Shown piece after piece: positions 41,753-51,068 of a stretch of 64,000 nucleotides of DNA. The stretch spans positions 351,515-415,514 of the forward strand of contig NZ_LT964679.1 of the NCBI RefSeq assembly GCF_900240215.1, written 5' to 3'. This stretch comes from Raoultibacter timonensis. Its GTDB lineage: Bacteria > Actinomycetota > Coriobacteriia > Coriobacteriales > Eggerthellaceae. The notes under the pieces were generated by a model. The model had not been told where the DNA came from. It saw only the letters and a program-made list of their open reading frames with translations, and made no database searches. Made by a program: the position numbers and the translations under genes. Within the stretch, counting starts at the first letter, position 1. Every line of letters begins with the position of its first letter.

Positions 41753-43939
41753 ATGCCAACTCTATGGGAAAAGATCAGACGAATCGTCGGCGACTATGCG
41801 CGCGCGAACAAGGCTGCCCTCAAACACGTCGCCCGATGCGTCGCCGTTATCGTGCTTTTGGCGACCGCGCTCGAGGTTTTCGTCTTCAACATCAACTATT
41901 TCACGTCGGCGGGCTACAATACGATCGATTTGACCAGCAAGCTCGATCTTCAGCAAACCCATGATGGGGAAGAGACCCAGTACCGGTTGACCGAGGTCGA
42001 TCACGTGATCGAGTTCTCGAATCTCAACACCGAGGTTCGCAATATAAGGCTCGATTTCGATTTCGCTCAACCAGCCCAGGCGCTTCAGGTGAAGATCCAG
42101 TTCACCGACCAAGCCCACCATACCTATTTCGATTCCACCGAGTATACGGTAGGTGTTCCCGAGACCACTGTGTCCACGTTCGTCGATCAAAGCGAGTACA
42201 TCAACCTCAACACGACGGGCTTGGTTGACAACCTTCGCATCGAGATCGTCGGCGATAACGTGCAGTATCCCATTCTGCTCGACGGCATTACCGTCAATGC
42301 GCATCATCCGTTCGACTTCAACGTGACGCGCTATCTCATCGCACTCGGTATCCTGGCGCTCGTTTGCGTGTTCAGGCCCAAATCGAGTATCTACCGCTGC
42401 TTCATCGTCGAGCAGCCCCGCCGTTCCAAGGCCATCATAATCGGTACGGTTGTCATCGAGGTGTATCTGATGGCAACGTTTCTGTTCTTCGGCTCGAATC
42501 TCGTCGGCGTAGCCACGCAGTCGTACAACTTCGGCGCATGGGACGGCACGTCCATCGTCAATACGTTCGAGGTCGGCGGCGATAACGCCCAGCAGTACGC
42601 CGAGCTTGCCAAGGCTATGGCGAAAGGGCAGCTCTACCTCGATGAGGAGCCTCCGCAGTGGCTCCAGGACATGGACGACCCCTACGACAAGGGAGCTCGC
42701 GACGAAGCGCAGAAAGTAACGGGGGAGCCGTATCTGTTCGATGTGGCGTATCACGACGGGCACTATTACGTGTACTTCGGGGTGGTCCCCGTCCTGCTGT
42801 TCTACCTGCCGTTCTATCTGCTTACGGGTGCGAATTTCCCGACGGCTATCGGTGTGCTTATCGCATGCATCGCGTTCGTGCTCGGGTGCTCGGCGCTGCT
42901 CGACCGCTTCGCGCGCTACCACTTCAAACGGGTGAGCCTCGGGTTGTACCTGCTGCTGCAGATACCGCTCGTGTTCTGCTGCGGGGTGCTCTATCTGCTC
43001 AAGTTCCCAACGTTTTACTCGCTGCCGATCATGCTCGGGCTGGCGTTTTCGGTCTGGGGTCTGTACTTCTGGATGAGGGGGAGGGCCTCCGGTTCGCCAT
43101 GCAAATGGTATTTGGCGGGTTCGCTGTGCATGGCGCTCGTGGCGGGATGCCGCCCGCAACTGCTCGCTCTCTCGCTTTTGGCGTTCCCTTTGTTCTGGAG
43201 GCTGTTCATCACGAAACGGCATCTGCTCACGCCGAGAGGCGCGCGCGAGTTCGCCTGCTTGGTTGCGCCGTATCTCGTGGTCGCGGCGGGGCTTATGTGG
43301 TACAACTACGCCCGCTTCGGCTCGCCGACGAACTTCGGCGCGAACTACAACCTCACGGTCAACGATATGACCAAGCGCGGTTTCAGCTTTGGAAGGCTCG
43401 CTCCGGCGTTCTTTACCTACTTCCTGCAGCCGCCGAGCATTACGGGCGTGTTTCCGTTTATCCAAGCGGCTCCGTTCGAGACGACGTACATGGGGCAGAC
43501 CATCAAAGAGGTCACGTTCGGCGGTATTCTGGCTTGCCTGCCGATCCTCTGGATCCTGCCGTTTTCGAAGCGCATTCTCAAGATGCGCATTGCGCAGCGC
43601 TCGACTCGCACCATTGCGGGCGTCATCATCGTCTTGATTTCGGCAGGCGTCCTCGTCGCCTTGCTCGACGCCCAGATGGCAGGTATCCTGCAGCGCTACT
43701 ACGCCGATTTCAGCTTCATGTTCCTTGCCGCCGCCGTACTGCTGGCATTCATCGTGAACGAGAACCTCGATCAGGGGTCGACGAAGCGCAATGTGCTCAT
43801 GAAGGTGCTCATAGCGCTTGTCTCGATCAGCTTGGTCTACAGTCTGCTCGTATGCTTCGTGCCGGAGACGGGCTGGTATTCAGACGTGTATCCTTGGGCC
43901 TATCAGAGCGTCATCGAAACGGCTCAGTTCTGGACGTAG
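41753..43939 (+). CDS. Polytopic membrane protein, GT-C glycosyltransferase-like
   Basis: A 728-aa protein. TM1 is at ~25-45; residues ~48-190 form an extracytoplasmic, beta-rich domain (VDHVIEFSNLNTEVRNIRLD). About ten more membrane helices follow, with a loop at ~265-330 (DGTSIVNTFEVGGDNAQQYA, DVAYHDGHYYVYFGVVPVLL). The combination resembles membrane mannosyl/arabinosyl-type GT-C enzymes that use polyprenyl-phosphate sugars, but no diagnostic DxD pair was confirmed, so the class is tentative. The start is the ATG at 41753 without a ribosome-binding site. Its stop is 10 bases before vsr. Confidence 0.65.
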   Translation: MPTLWEKIRRIVGDYARANKAALKHVARCVAVIVLLATALEVFVFNINYFTSAGYNTIDLTSKLDLQQTHDGEETQYRLTEVDHVIEFSNLNTEVRNIRLDFDFAQPAQALQVKIQFTDQAHHTYFDSTEYTVGVPETTVSTFVDQSEYINLNTTGLVDNLRIEIVGDNVQYPILLDGITVNAHHPFDFNVTRYLIALGILALVCVFRPKSSIYRCFIVEQPRRSKAIIIGTVVIEVYLMATFLFFGSNLVGVATQSYNFGAWDGTSIVNTFEVGGDNAQQYAELAKAMAKGQLYLDEEPPQWLQDMDDPYDKGARDEAQKVTGEPYLFDVAYHDGHYYVYFGVVPVLLFYLPFYLLTGANFPTAIGVLIACIAFVLGCSALLDRFARYHFKRVSLGLYLLLQIPLVFCCGVLYLLKFPTFYSLPIMLGLAFSVWGLYFWMRGRASGSPCKWYLAGSLCMALVAGCRPQLLALSLLAFPLFWRLFITKRHLLTPRGAREFACLVAPYLVVAAGLMWYNYARFGSPTNFGANYNLTVNDMTKRGFSFGRLAPAFFTYFLQPPSITGVFPFIQAAPFETTYMGQTIKEVTFGGILACLPILWILPFSKRILKMRIAQRSTRTIAGVIIVLISAGVLVALLDAQMAGILQRYYADFSFMFLAAAVLLAFIVNENLDQGSTKRNVLMKVLIALVSISLVYSLLVCFVPETGWYSDVYPWAYQSVIETAQFWT

Positions 43940-43949
43940 GTGGGCTGCG

Positions 43950-44552
43950 ATGGCGAAAGCGAAAGCCTCCAAGAAGAATGGGCAGGCCAAGGCGGAGCGC
44001 GTCGCAGCCGAGGGTGAGCAGGCAGCTCGCGAGGCAGTCGGCCGCTCTGGGCAATCCGGGGAACTCCCGAGCGCCGTATCGCGCGAGGCTCCTCCCGCCT
44101 CGTCGGAGGCGGTTCATAAATCGATGGTTTCGAACAAGCGGGCGAACACGAAACCGGAACTGCTCGTGCGCAAGCGCCTTCGCGAAGCGGGCTTGACCGG
44201 CTACCGTCTTCAGTGGAAGGTTCCGGGGCGCCCCGATGTCGCGTGGCCCGGAAAGCGCATCGCCCTGTTCGTCAACGGATGCTTCTGGCACCGCTGCCCG
44301 CATTGCAACCTGCCGCTTCCGAAATCGAACGTCGAATACTGGCACATCAAGTTCGAGCGCAACGTGGAGCGCGACGAAAGAAACCTTGCGACTTTGCGGG
44401 ACATGGGCTGGCGCGTGCACGTCATCTGGGAATGCCAGCTCAAGAAGAAGGTGATCGACGATACGTTCGCCGATCTTCTGCCCGTGCTGGCCGAGGAGCT
44501 CGGCAAGGAGCTGAAAGCCGCCGAGGTTTCAAAACCCGAATTGCCAGCGTAG
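43950..44552 (+). CDS. vsr: Very-short-patch-repair (Vsr) DNA mismatch endonuclease
   Basis: A 200-aa protein. The core (~58-185) matches Vsr: NKRANTKPELLVRKRLREAG, the catalytic PGRPDVAWPGKRIALFVNG, GCFWHRCPHC (zinc/active site), VEYWHIKFERNVERD and GWRVHVIWEC. Vsr nicks 5' of the T in T:G mismatches made by deamination of 5-methylcytosine. The N-terminal ~57 residues (Ala/Glu/Lys-rich) are an extension not found in the E. coli protein. No cytosine methyltransferase gene is in the window. The ATG at 43950 was chosen as the first in-frame Met after the preceding stop. Confidence 0.92.
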   Translation: MAKAKASKKNGQAKAERVAAEGEQAAREAVGRSGQSGELPSAVSREAPPASSEAVHKSMVSNKRANTKPELLVRKRLREAGLTGYRLQWKVPGRPDVAWPGKRIALFVNGCFWHRCPHCNLPLPKSNVEYWHIKFERNVERDERNLATLRDMGWRVHVIWECQLKKKVIDDTFADLLPVLAEELGKELKAAEVSKPELPA

Positions 44553-44870
44553 GCAAAAGCGTTACCAGCGGGCTCGCTGCTTGAGGGATCCCGGTTTCCC
44601 ATTCACGTTCCCACCATAAAATCAAGCCGTTTGCCGATGGGAGCGACCGCGCCATGCTGCCCGTTTCAATCGTCGCGACGGGCGGCGAATCGAGACTGGT
44701 ATCATGAATGCCGTGTATCCGACCAGACGAAGTTCGGCCAGACGAAGATTTTCGAGCGAGTGGGGTATTGCCGGGGTAGCTCGGCGCCTCGTTCGAATGG
44801 GTGCCATCGTTGCATCGCGCCCCTCTTCGAGCTTCCGGTCAGAGTGAAATCCCTTCAAAAGGAGAGGTGT
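44553..44870 (+). other. 318-bp region upstream of nifJ with a direct repeat
   Basis: No gene seen. A 10-bp direct repeat, ccagacgaag at 44723-44732 and 44738-44747 (15-bp period), lies ~125 bases upstream of the nifJ start. A weak TATCAT-like -10 box sits near 44699-44704. The region ends with AAAGGAGAGG before the ATG. Confidence 0.55.
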
Positions 44871-47800
44871 ATGACGAGAGAACTCAAATCCATGGACGGA
44901 AACAATGCTGCGGCGTACGTCTCCTATGCGTTTACCGAGGTAGCGGGCATTTACCCCATCACTCCGTCGAGCCCTATGGCCGACTTGGTTGATCAGTGGG
45001 CCGCCGCCGGCCAGAAGAACATCTTCGGCACCACGGTGAAGGTATGCGAGATGCAATCGGAAGGCGGTGCCGCAGGCGCAGTCCACGGTTCGCTTGCCGC
45101 CGGCGCGTTGACCACCACCTACACGGCTTCCCAGGGTCTGCTTCTCATGATCCCCAACATGTACAAGATGGCAGCCGAAATGCTGCCGAGCGTGTTTCAC
45201 GTAAGCGCCCGCACGGTTGCCACCCAGGCTCTCAGCATCTTCGGCGACCATTCCGACGTCATGGCGTGCCGCCAAACCGGTTTCGCCATGCTCGCCGAGA
45301 GCAACGTCCAGGAGGTCATGGATCTGTCTGCCGTCGCCCACCTTGCGGCCATCAAGGGCCGCGTTCCCTTCATCAACTTCTTCGACGGCTTCCGCACGTC
45401 GCATGAAGTGCAGAAGATCGCCGTATGGGATTACGACGATCTGGCCGAGATGTGCGATATGGATGCGGTGCGCGACTTCCGCGACCACGCGCTCAACCCC
45501 GAGCGTCCGGCCATGCGCGGCAGCCACGAGAACGGCGATGTGTTCTTCCAGCACCGCGAGGCATGCAACAGCCATTACGCTGCGCTGCCTGCGGTAGTCG
45601 AAGATTACATGCACCAGGTGAACGCCAAGCTCGGCACCGATTACGAACTGTTCAACTACTACGGCGCCGCGGATGCCGATCGCGTTATCGTAGCGATGGG
45701 CTCGTTCTGCGACGTCGTCGAAGAGGTCGTCGACTACCTGAATGCGCACGGCGAGAAGGTCGGCCTCGTGAAGGTTCGCCTGTACCGCCCGTTCGTGACC
45801 GAGAAGTTCATGGCGGCGCTGCCCGAGACCGTGAAGAAGATCGCAGTCATGGACCGCACCAAAGAGCCGGGCGCCGTAGGCGAGCCGCTCTACATGGACG
45901 TGGTGAACGCGCTCGTGCACGAAGGCCGCACCGATCTCATCGTGGTCGGCGGCCGTTACGGTCTGGCTTCGAAGGACACGCCCCCCTCGTCGGTGTTCGC
46001 CGTATACACCGAGCTCGAGAAGGACGCTCCGGCGCGCGAGTTCACGGTCGGCATCGTCGACGACGTGACGAACCTCTCGCTTCCCGAAGATCCGGCGAGT
46101 CCGAATACCGCAGCTGAAGGCACCATCGAGTGCAAGTTCTGGGGTCTCGGCGGCGATGGCACGGTCGGCGCTAACAAGAACTCCATCAAGATCATCGGCG
46201 ACCATACCGATAAGTACGTGCAGGCCTACTTCCAGTACGACTCCAAGAAGACCGGCGGCGTGACGATCAGCCACCTGCGCTTCGGCGACTCGCCCATCAG
46301 GAGCACCTACTACGTCAACAAGGCCGACTTCGTCGCCTGCCATAACCCGTCGTACGTGACCAAGGGCTTTCGCATGGTCAACGACGTCAAGCCCGGTGGC
46401 ACGTTCATGATCAACTGCCAATGGACGCCCGAGGAGCTCGAGCATCATCTGAACGCCGAGGCGAAGCGCTATATCGCCGAGAACGATATCAAGCTCTACA
46501 CCATCAACGCCATCGATCTCGCCCAGGAGATCGGCATGGGCAAACGCACGAACACCATCCTGCAATCGGCGTTCTTCGCGCTTGCGAACGTGATTCCCCA
46601 GAACGAAGCCCTTCAGTACATGAAGGACGCGGCGACCAAGTCCTACCTTAAGAAGGGTCAGGAAATCGTCGACATGAACCATCGCGCCATCGAAGCGGGC
46701 GCTACGGCCTTCATGCAGGTCGAAGTGCCGGCGAGCTGGGCCGAGGCGACCGATGAGGCCGATACCGCCGAGCTTGCGGGTCGTCCCGAGCTCGTGAAGC
46801 AGGTTGTCGAGATCATGGAGCCGGTCGGCCGCATGGACGGCGACCGCCTGCCCGTTTCGGCATTCGTCGCTCATGCTGACGGCCAGTTCGAGCAGGGCGC
46901 TGCCGCCTACGAGAAGCGCGGCGTTGCCGTGAGCGTGCCCGAATGGGACGCTGCGACCTGCATCCAGTGCAACCAGTGCGCCTTCGTGTGCCCGCATGCC
47001 ACCATTCGTCCCTTCGCCCTGACCGAAGCAGAGGCTGCCGGCGCCCCGTCGGCAGCCAAGCTCGTGCCGATGAAGGGCAAGGGCAACGACGGGTTCCAAT
47101 ACACGCTTGCCATCTCGCCGCTCGACTGCATGGGCTGCGGCGTGTGCGTGAACGTGTGCCCGACCGATTCGCTTGCTATGGTCGCACAGGAAAACGAGCT
47201 CGCCCAGCAGGGCGTGTTCGAGTACTGTGTCGCCCAGGTTTCCGATAAGCCCGAGCTGGAAGATGTCAGCGTGAAGGGCAGTCAGTTCAAGCAGCCGCTG
47301 CTCGAGTTCTCGGGCGCCTGCGCCGGCTGCGCGGAGACCGCGTACGCGAAGCTCGTCACCCAGCTGTTCGGCGATCGCATGTACGTTGCGAACGCCACGG
47401 GCTGCTCGTCGATTTGGGGAGGGCCTGCGGCTACGTCGCCTTATGCCATCAACAAGGACGGCCATGGCCCCGCGTGGTCGAACTCGCTCTTTGAAGACAA
47501 CGCCGAGCACGGTTTGGGCATGCTGCTCGGACACGAGGCCGTACGCGACAAGCTCGTTGCCGATACGGAGAAGCTCATCGCGGCAGCGGGTGTCGGCGAA
47601 GCGGTTAAGGCCGCTGCGCAGGCGTGGATCGACTCCATGGGCGATGCGGATGCGAGCAAGGACGCTTCGGCTGCCTACATCGCCGAGCTCGAGAAACTCG
47701 CTGCAGGTGCCGATGGCGAAGCCGGCGAGCTTGCCGCTGCCGTTCTCGAGAACAAGGAATACCTGACCAAGAAGTCCGTCTGGATCTTCGGCGGCGACGG

Positions 47801-48425
47801 TTGGGCGTACGACATCGGCTATGGCGGACTCGATCACGTGCTCGCTTCGGGCAAAGACGTGAACGTGTTCGTCTTCGATACCGAGGTGTATTCCAATACC
47901 GGCGGCCAGGCTTCGAAGGCTTCCAACATCGGCCAGGTCGCCCAGTTCGCGGCTTCCGGCAAGGATATCAAGAAGAAGAGCCTGACCGAGATCGCCATGG
48001 CCTACGGGTACGTGTACGTAGCGCAGGTCGCCATGGGTGCGAAACCCGCGCAGACCATTAAGGCCATCGCCGAGGCCGAAGCCTATCCCGGGCCGTCGCT
48101 CATCATCGGCTACTCGCCGTGCGAGATGCACTCCATCAAGGGCGGCATGGCGAATTGCCAGGACGAGATGAAGAAGGCTGTGGACTGCGGTTACTGGAAC
48201 CTATTCCGCTTCAATCCCGAAGCGCCTGCGGGTAAGAAGTTCGTTCTGGACTCCAAAGAACCTGCCGGCGGCTACCAGGAGTTCCTCATGAACGAGGCTC
48301 GCTACAGCCGTTTGACCCGCGAGTTCCCCGAGCGCGCAACCGAGCTGTTCGAGCGCAACGAGAAGGCGGCGGTCGATCGCTACGAGCATCTTCTGAAGCT
48401 CAAGGAGGTGTACTCCGAGGCGTAG
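44871..48425 (+). CDS. nifJ: Pyruvate:ferredoxin (flavodoxin) oxidoreductase, single-chain
   Basis: A 1184-aa fused enzyme (pyruvate + CoA + ferredoxin ox = acetyl-CoA + CO2 + ferredoxin red). Domain order: N-terminal domain with YPITPSSPMADLVDQWAAAG, the gamma/CoA region, two ferredoxin-type [4Fe-4S] motifs (CIQCNQCAFVCPHAT, CMGCGVCVNVCPTDS), then the thiamine-diphosphate domain with the proximal cluster cysteines (CAGCAE, ATGCSSIWGG) and GDGWAYDIGYGGLDH...NTGGQ. The length is normal. It is a single gene with its own terminator and likely supplies reduced ferredoxin for the anaerobic redox enzymes of the cell. Confidence 0.98.
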   Translation: MTRELKSMDGNNAAAYVSYAFTEVAGIYPITPSSPMADLVDQWAAAGQKNIFGTTVKVCEMQSEGGAAGAVHGSLAAGALTTTYTASQGLLLMIPNMYKMAAEMLPSVFHVSARTVATQALSIFGDHSDVMACRQTGFAMLAESNVQEVMDLSAVAHLAAIKGRVPFINFFDGFRTSHEVQKIAVWDYDDLAEMCDMDAVRDFRDHALNPERPAMRGSHENGDVFFQHREACNSHYAALPAVVEDYMHQVNAKLGTDYELFNYYGAADADRVIVAMGSFCDVVEEVVDYLNAHGEKVGLVKVRLYRPFVTEKFMAALPETVKKIAVMDRTKEPGAVGEPLYMDVVNALVHEGRTDLIVVGGRYGLASKDTPPSSVFAVYTELEKDAPAREFTVGIVDDVTNLSLPEDPASPNTAAEGTIECKFWGLGGDGTVGANKNSIKIIGDHTDKYVQAYFQYDSKKTGGVTISHLRFGDSPIRSTYYVNKADFVACHNPSYVTKGFRMVNDVKPGGTFMINCQWTPEELEHHLNAEAKRYIAENDIKLYTINAIDLAQEIGMGKRTNTILQSAFFALANVIPQNEALQYMKDAATKSYLKKGQEIVDMNHRAIEAGATAFMQVEVPASWAEATDEADTAELAGRPELVKQVVEIMEPVGRMDGDRLPVSAFVAHADGQFEQGAAAYEKRGVAVSVPEWDAATCIQCNQCAFVCPHATIRPFALTEAEAAGAPSAAKLVPMKGKGNDGFQYTLAISPLDCMGCGVCVNVCPTDSLAMVAQENELAQQGVFEYCVAQVSDKPELEDVSVKGSQFKQPLLEFSGACAGCAETAYAKLVTQLFGDRMYVANATGCSSIWGGPAATSPYAINKDGHGPAWSNSLFEDNAEHGLGMLLGHEAVRDKLVADTEKLIAAAGVGEAVKAAAQAWIDSMGDADASKDASAAYIAELEKLAAGADGEAGELAAAVLENKEYLTKKSVWIFGGDGWAYDIGYGGLDHVLASGKDVNVFVFDTEVYSNTGGQASKASNIGQVAQFAASGKDIKKKSLTEIAMAYGYVYVAQVAMGAKPAQTIKAIAEAEAYPGPSLIIGYSPCEMHSIKGGMANCQDEMKKAVDCGYWNLFRFNPEAPAGKKFVLDSKEPAGGYQEFLMNEARYSRLTREFPERATELFERNEKAAVDRYEHLLKLKEVYSEA

Positions 48426-48443
48426 GGCCTCGGTACGAGGTAT

Positions 48444-48485
48444 CAAGGAAAAGGGGCTTGGACGATAATCAAGCCTCTTTTCTTG
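48444..48485 (+). terminator. Terminator of nifJ
   Basis: caaggaaaaggggcttg (48444-48460) pairs, with one bulge, with 48470-48485; the second arm is T-rich (CTCTTTTCTTG). A TATAGT box (48486-48491) immediately follows and may be the -10 of hppA. Confidence 0.75.
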
Positions 48486-48543
48486 TATAGTATGCACGTA
48501 CGAAAACATCCATGCACCAAACAAGGAAGGAAAGAGGGTTCCA

Positions 48544-50661
48544 ATGGCAGAACTACCCCTGATCTTGGGCCTCGTGGCCGGCGTTTTAGCAGCCGTCTAC
48601 GCGGGTGTCTTGATCACTCGGATCAACAAGTTGCCAGCTGGCAACGAAACGATGCAGGGTATTGCATCGGCAATCCAGGAAGGCGCAATGGCGTATCTTG
48701 GCCGCCAGTACCGCACCGTCGCCATCGTGGGCGTCGTTGTGGCTATCGTACTGCTCGTCCCCGGATTCATGGGCGTATCGGGCTTCGGCATTTGGACGGC
48801 TATCGGCTTTGTCGTCGGTGGCGTGGCTTCGGCCGCTGCGGGCTTCATCGGCATGCGCATTTCGGTTGCGGCGAACGTGCGCACGGCTGAAGCGGCACGC
48901 ACCGGGCTCGGTCATGCCCTGCGCGTGGCGTTTCAATCGGGCACCGTCACCGGCATGTTCGTGATCGGCCTGGGCATTCTTTCGGTGTCCATCATGTCGT
49001 TTCTCGTGTTCGCGGGCATCGCGCCGTTCTCGGCGCTCGTCGGACTTGGCTTCGGCGGTTCGCTCATTTCGGTGTTCGCCCGTCTCGGCGGCGGTATCTT
49101 CACGAAGGCCGCCGACGTAGGAGCCGACCTCGTCGGCAAGGTGGAAGCGGGCATCCCCGAGGACGATCCGCGTAACCCCGCCGTTATCGCCGACAACGTG
49201 GGCGACAACGTGGGCGACTGCGCCGGTATGGCGGCCGACCTGTTCGAGACCTACGTCGTGACCACGGTTGCCGCCATGCTCATCGGCAACCTTGCATTCG
49301 GCGGCGACAGCATCTACGTGTCGCTCGGTTTCCCGGTTGTGATCGGCGTCGCCTCGATCATCGCTTCGATCATCGGCACGCTGTTCGTCAAGATGAGCCC
49401 GAACGGCACCATCATGGGTGCGCTGTACAAGGGCCTGTGGATTTCGGCGATCATCGCCATCATCGCGTTCTTCCCGATCACGAACTGGATGCTCGAGGGC
49501 GTTACCGTGGTGAATACCTCGCTCGCCCCGGCGGGCATCACGCCGCTTTCCATCTGGATCTGCGCCGTCATCGGCGTTGTGCTCACGGCGGCAATGGTCT
49601 ACATCACCGACCACTACACGTCTTCTGAGAAGAAGCCGGTCGAATCCATCGCCGAGGCAAGCGTTTCGGGCCACGGCACGAACGTTATCCAGGGCTTGGC
49701 TGTCGGCATGGAGGCCACCGGCCTCCCGATTCTCGTAATCGTCGTCGCGACGCTTGCGAGCTTCTTCTTAGGCGGCATCTTCGGCATCGCCGTCGCAGCG
49801 CTCTCGATGCTTTCGATGGCGGGCATCGTCGTCGCCATCGACTCCTTCGGTCCGGTGACCGACAACGCGGGCGGAATCGCCGAGATGAGCGGTTTGCCCG
49901 AGAGCGTGCGCGAGAACACCGACGCGCTCGACGCGGTGGGCAACACCACCAAGGCCGTTACCAAGGGCTACGCCATCGCTTCGGCCGCGTTGGCCGCCGT
50001 GGTTCTGTTCGCCGACTTCACCCATACGGTGACCGAGGAGACCGGCGCGGTGTTCTCGTTCGACCTGGCGAACCCGTTCGTTCTCATCGGCCTGTTCATC
50101 GGCGGCCTCCTGCCGTACCTGTTCGCATCGCGCGCGATGACGAGCGTCGGCAAGGCTGCAGGCGACGTCGTCGAAGAGGTGCGCCGTCAGTTCAAGGAGA
50201 TCCCCGGCATCATGGAGGGTACGGGCAAGCCCGACTACGCGAGATGCGTCGACCTCGTGACCAAGGCTGCGCTGCGCGAGATGGTGCTTCCGGCTATGAT
50301 TCCGATCGGCACGCCCGTTCTCATCATCGTCGTCGGCTTCATCCTGCAGGCGATCGGCTATCCCCAGGCGTTCGAGTTCACCACCCTCGTGCTGGGCGGG
50401 GCGCTCGTGGGCACCATCATCACGGGCCTGTTCGTCGCCATCTCCATGACGAGCGGCGGCGGTGCGTGGGATAACGCCAAGAAGCTCATCGAGGAGGGCA
50501 AGTACGGCGGAAAGGGCTCGTTCGCCCATCAGGCCGCCGTTACCGGCGACACCGTCGGCGACCCCTACAAGGACACGGCGGGTCCCGCGTTGAACTCCAT
50601 GATCAAAGTGTTCAACATCGTGGCGCTCCTGCTGGTTCCGCTTCTGGCGCTGCTTGCGTAA
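48544..50661 (+). CDS. hppA: Membrane H+-translocating pyrophosphatase, K+-independent
   Basis: A 705-aa protein with ~16 membrane helices that couples PPi hydrolysis to proton pumping. The substrate site is intact: [20 protein letters not shown] and [20 protein letters not shown]. The K+-dependence positions read [10 protein letters not shown] with Lys470 and Thr473, the pair found in K+-independent proton pumps (K+-dependent enzymes have Ala and Gly/Ala). The start at 48544 follows AAGGAAGGAAAGAGGG. It stands alone after nifJ and is terminated by a U-tailed hairpin. Confidence 0.97.
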   Translation: MAELPLILGLVAGVLAAVYAGVLITRINKLPAGNETMQGIASAIQEGAMAYLGRQYRTVAIVGVVVAIVLLVPGFMGVSGFGIWTAIGFVVGGVASAAAGFIGMRISVAANVRTAEAARTGLGHALRVAFQSGTVTGMFVIGLGILSVSIMSFLVFAGIAPFSALVGLGFGGSLISVFARLGGGIFTKAADVGADLVGKVEAGIPEDDPRNPAVIADNVGDNVGDCAGMAADLFETYVVTTVAAMLIGNLAFGGDSIYVSLGFPVVIGVASIIASIIGTLFVKMSPNGTIMGALYKGLWISAIIAIIAFFPITNWMLEGVTVVNTSLAPAGITPLSIWICAVIGVVLTAAMVYITDHYTSSEKKPVESIAEASVSGHGTNVIQGLAVGMEATGLPILVIVVATLASFFLGGIFGIAVAALSMLSMAGIVVAIDSFGPVTDNAGGIAEMSGLPESVRENTDALDAVGNTTKAVTKGYAIASAALAAVVLFADFTHTVTEETGAVFSFDLANPFVLIGLFIGGLLPYLFASRAMTSVGKAAGDVVEEVRRQFKEIPGIMEGTGKPDYARCVDLVTKAALREMVLPAMIPIGTPVLIIVVGFILQAIGYPQAFEFTTLVLGGALVGTIITGLFVAISMTSGGGAWDNAKKLIEEGKYGGKGSFAHQAAVTGDTVGDPYKDTAGPALNSMIKVFNIVALLLVPLLALLA

Positions 50662-50685
50662 AGCGCGCGTTCAGGTAAGCTCTGC

Positions 50686-50718
50686 AAGGGTCGACGGCAT
50701 CGTGCCGCCGGCCCTTTT
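50686..50718 (+). terminator. Rho-independent terminator of hppA
   Basis: aagggtcgacggc (50686-50698) pairs with gccgccggccctt (50704-50716) with one G-U and one mismatch; TTTTCTTT overlaps and follows the second arm. Confidence 0.75.
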
Positions 50719-51068
50719 CTTTGGCCGAATCGCAGCGCGGCTTCGACCTCGGATACGCGATCTTCCTTTTGGCTTGGGGTTCACTGCGCCGTTCGGGGAT
50801 GCGAGCCCGCTTTGCCATACCCTGACGGTGTCCACGAAGGGCCTCTGTGCGAAGAGAATTTCGGATTAATCGCCCTTTCACTTTTTGCGATCAGGACTTT
50901 TGCTGCAGATATTCCATCATGCAGCGCCTGAAACCTCGCACGGAAGCGATCGGCGGACAGGGGCCGAGGGTTTGGCGGTTGAGCGTGGTTCGGTGGCTGG
51001 AGCCTTGCCGATTGTTCGCAGGATGGACGATCGGCGCAAGGGTTGACGGGGCTACGGCTGGTTTTGCC
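50719..51068. other. 350-bp convergent intergenic region
   Basis: Lies between the hppA terminator and the stop of the minus-strand LuxR gene. No RNA gene, repeat or credible ORF was recognised. Confidence 0.6.

Noticed and set aside
42658-44196. 512-aa plus-strand frame overlapping the glycosyltransferase-like and vsr genes
   Set aside because: Arg/Ala/Gly-rich composition typical of an alternative frame in GC-rich DNA; both overlapped genes have convincing family motifs.
44622-48131. 1169-aa minus-strand frame opposite nifJ
   Set aside because: Long antisense frame caused by codon bias in a strongly expressed GC-rich gene; product is His/Arg/Leu-rich without motifs.
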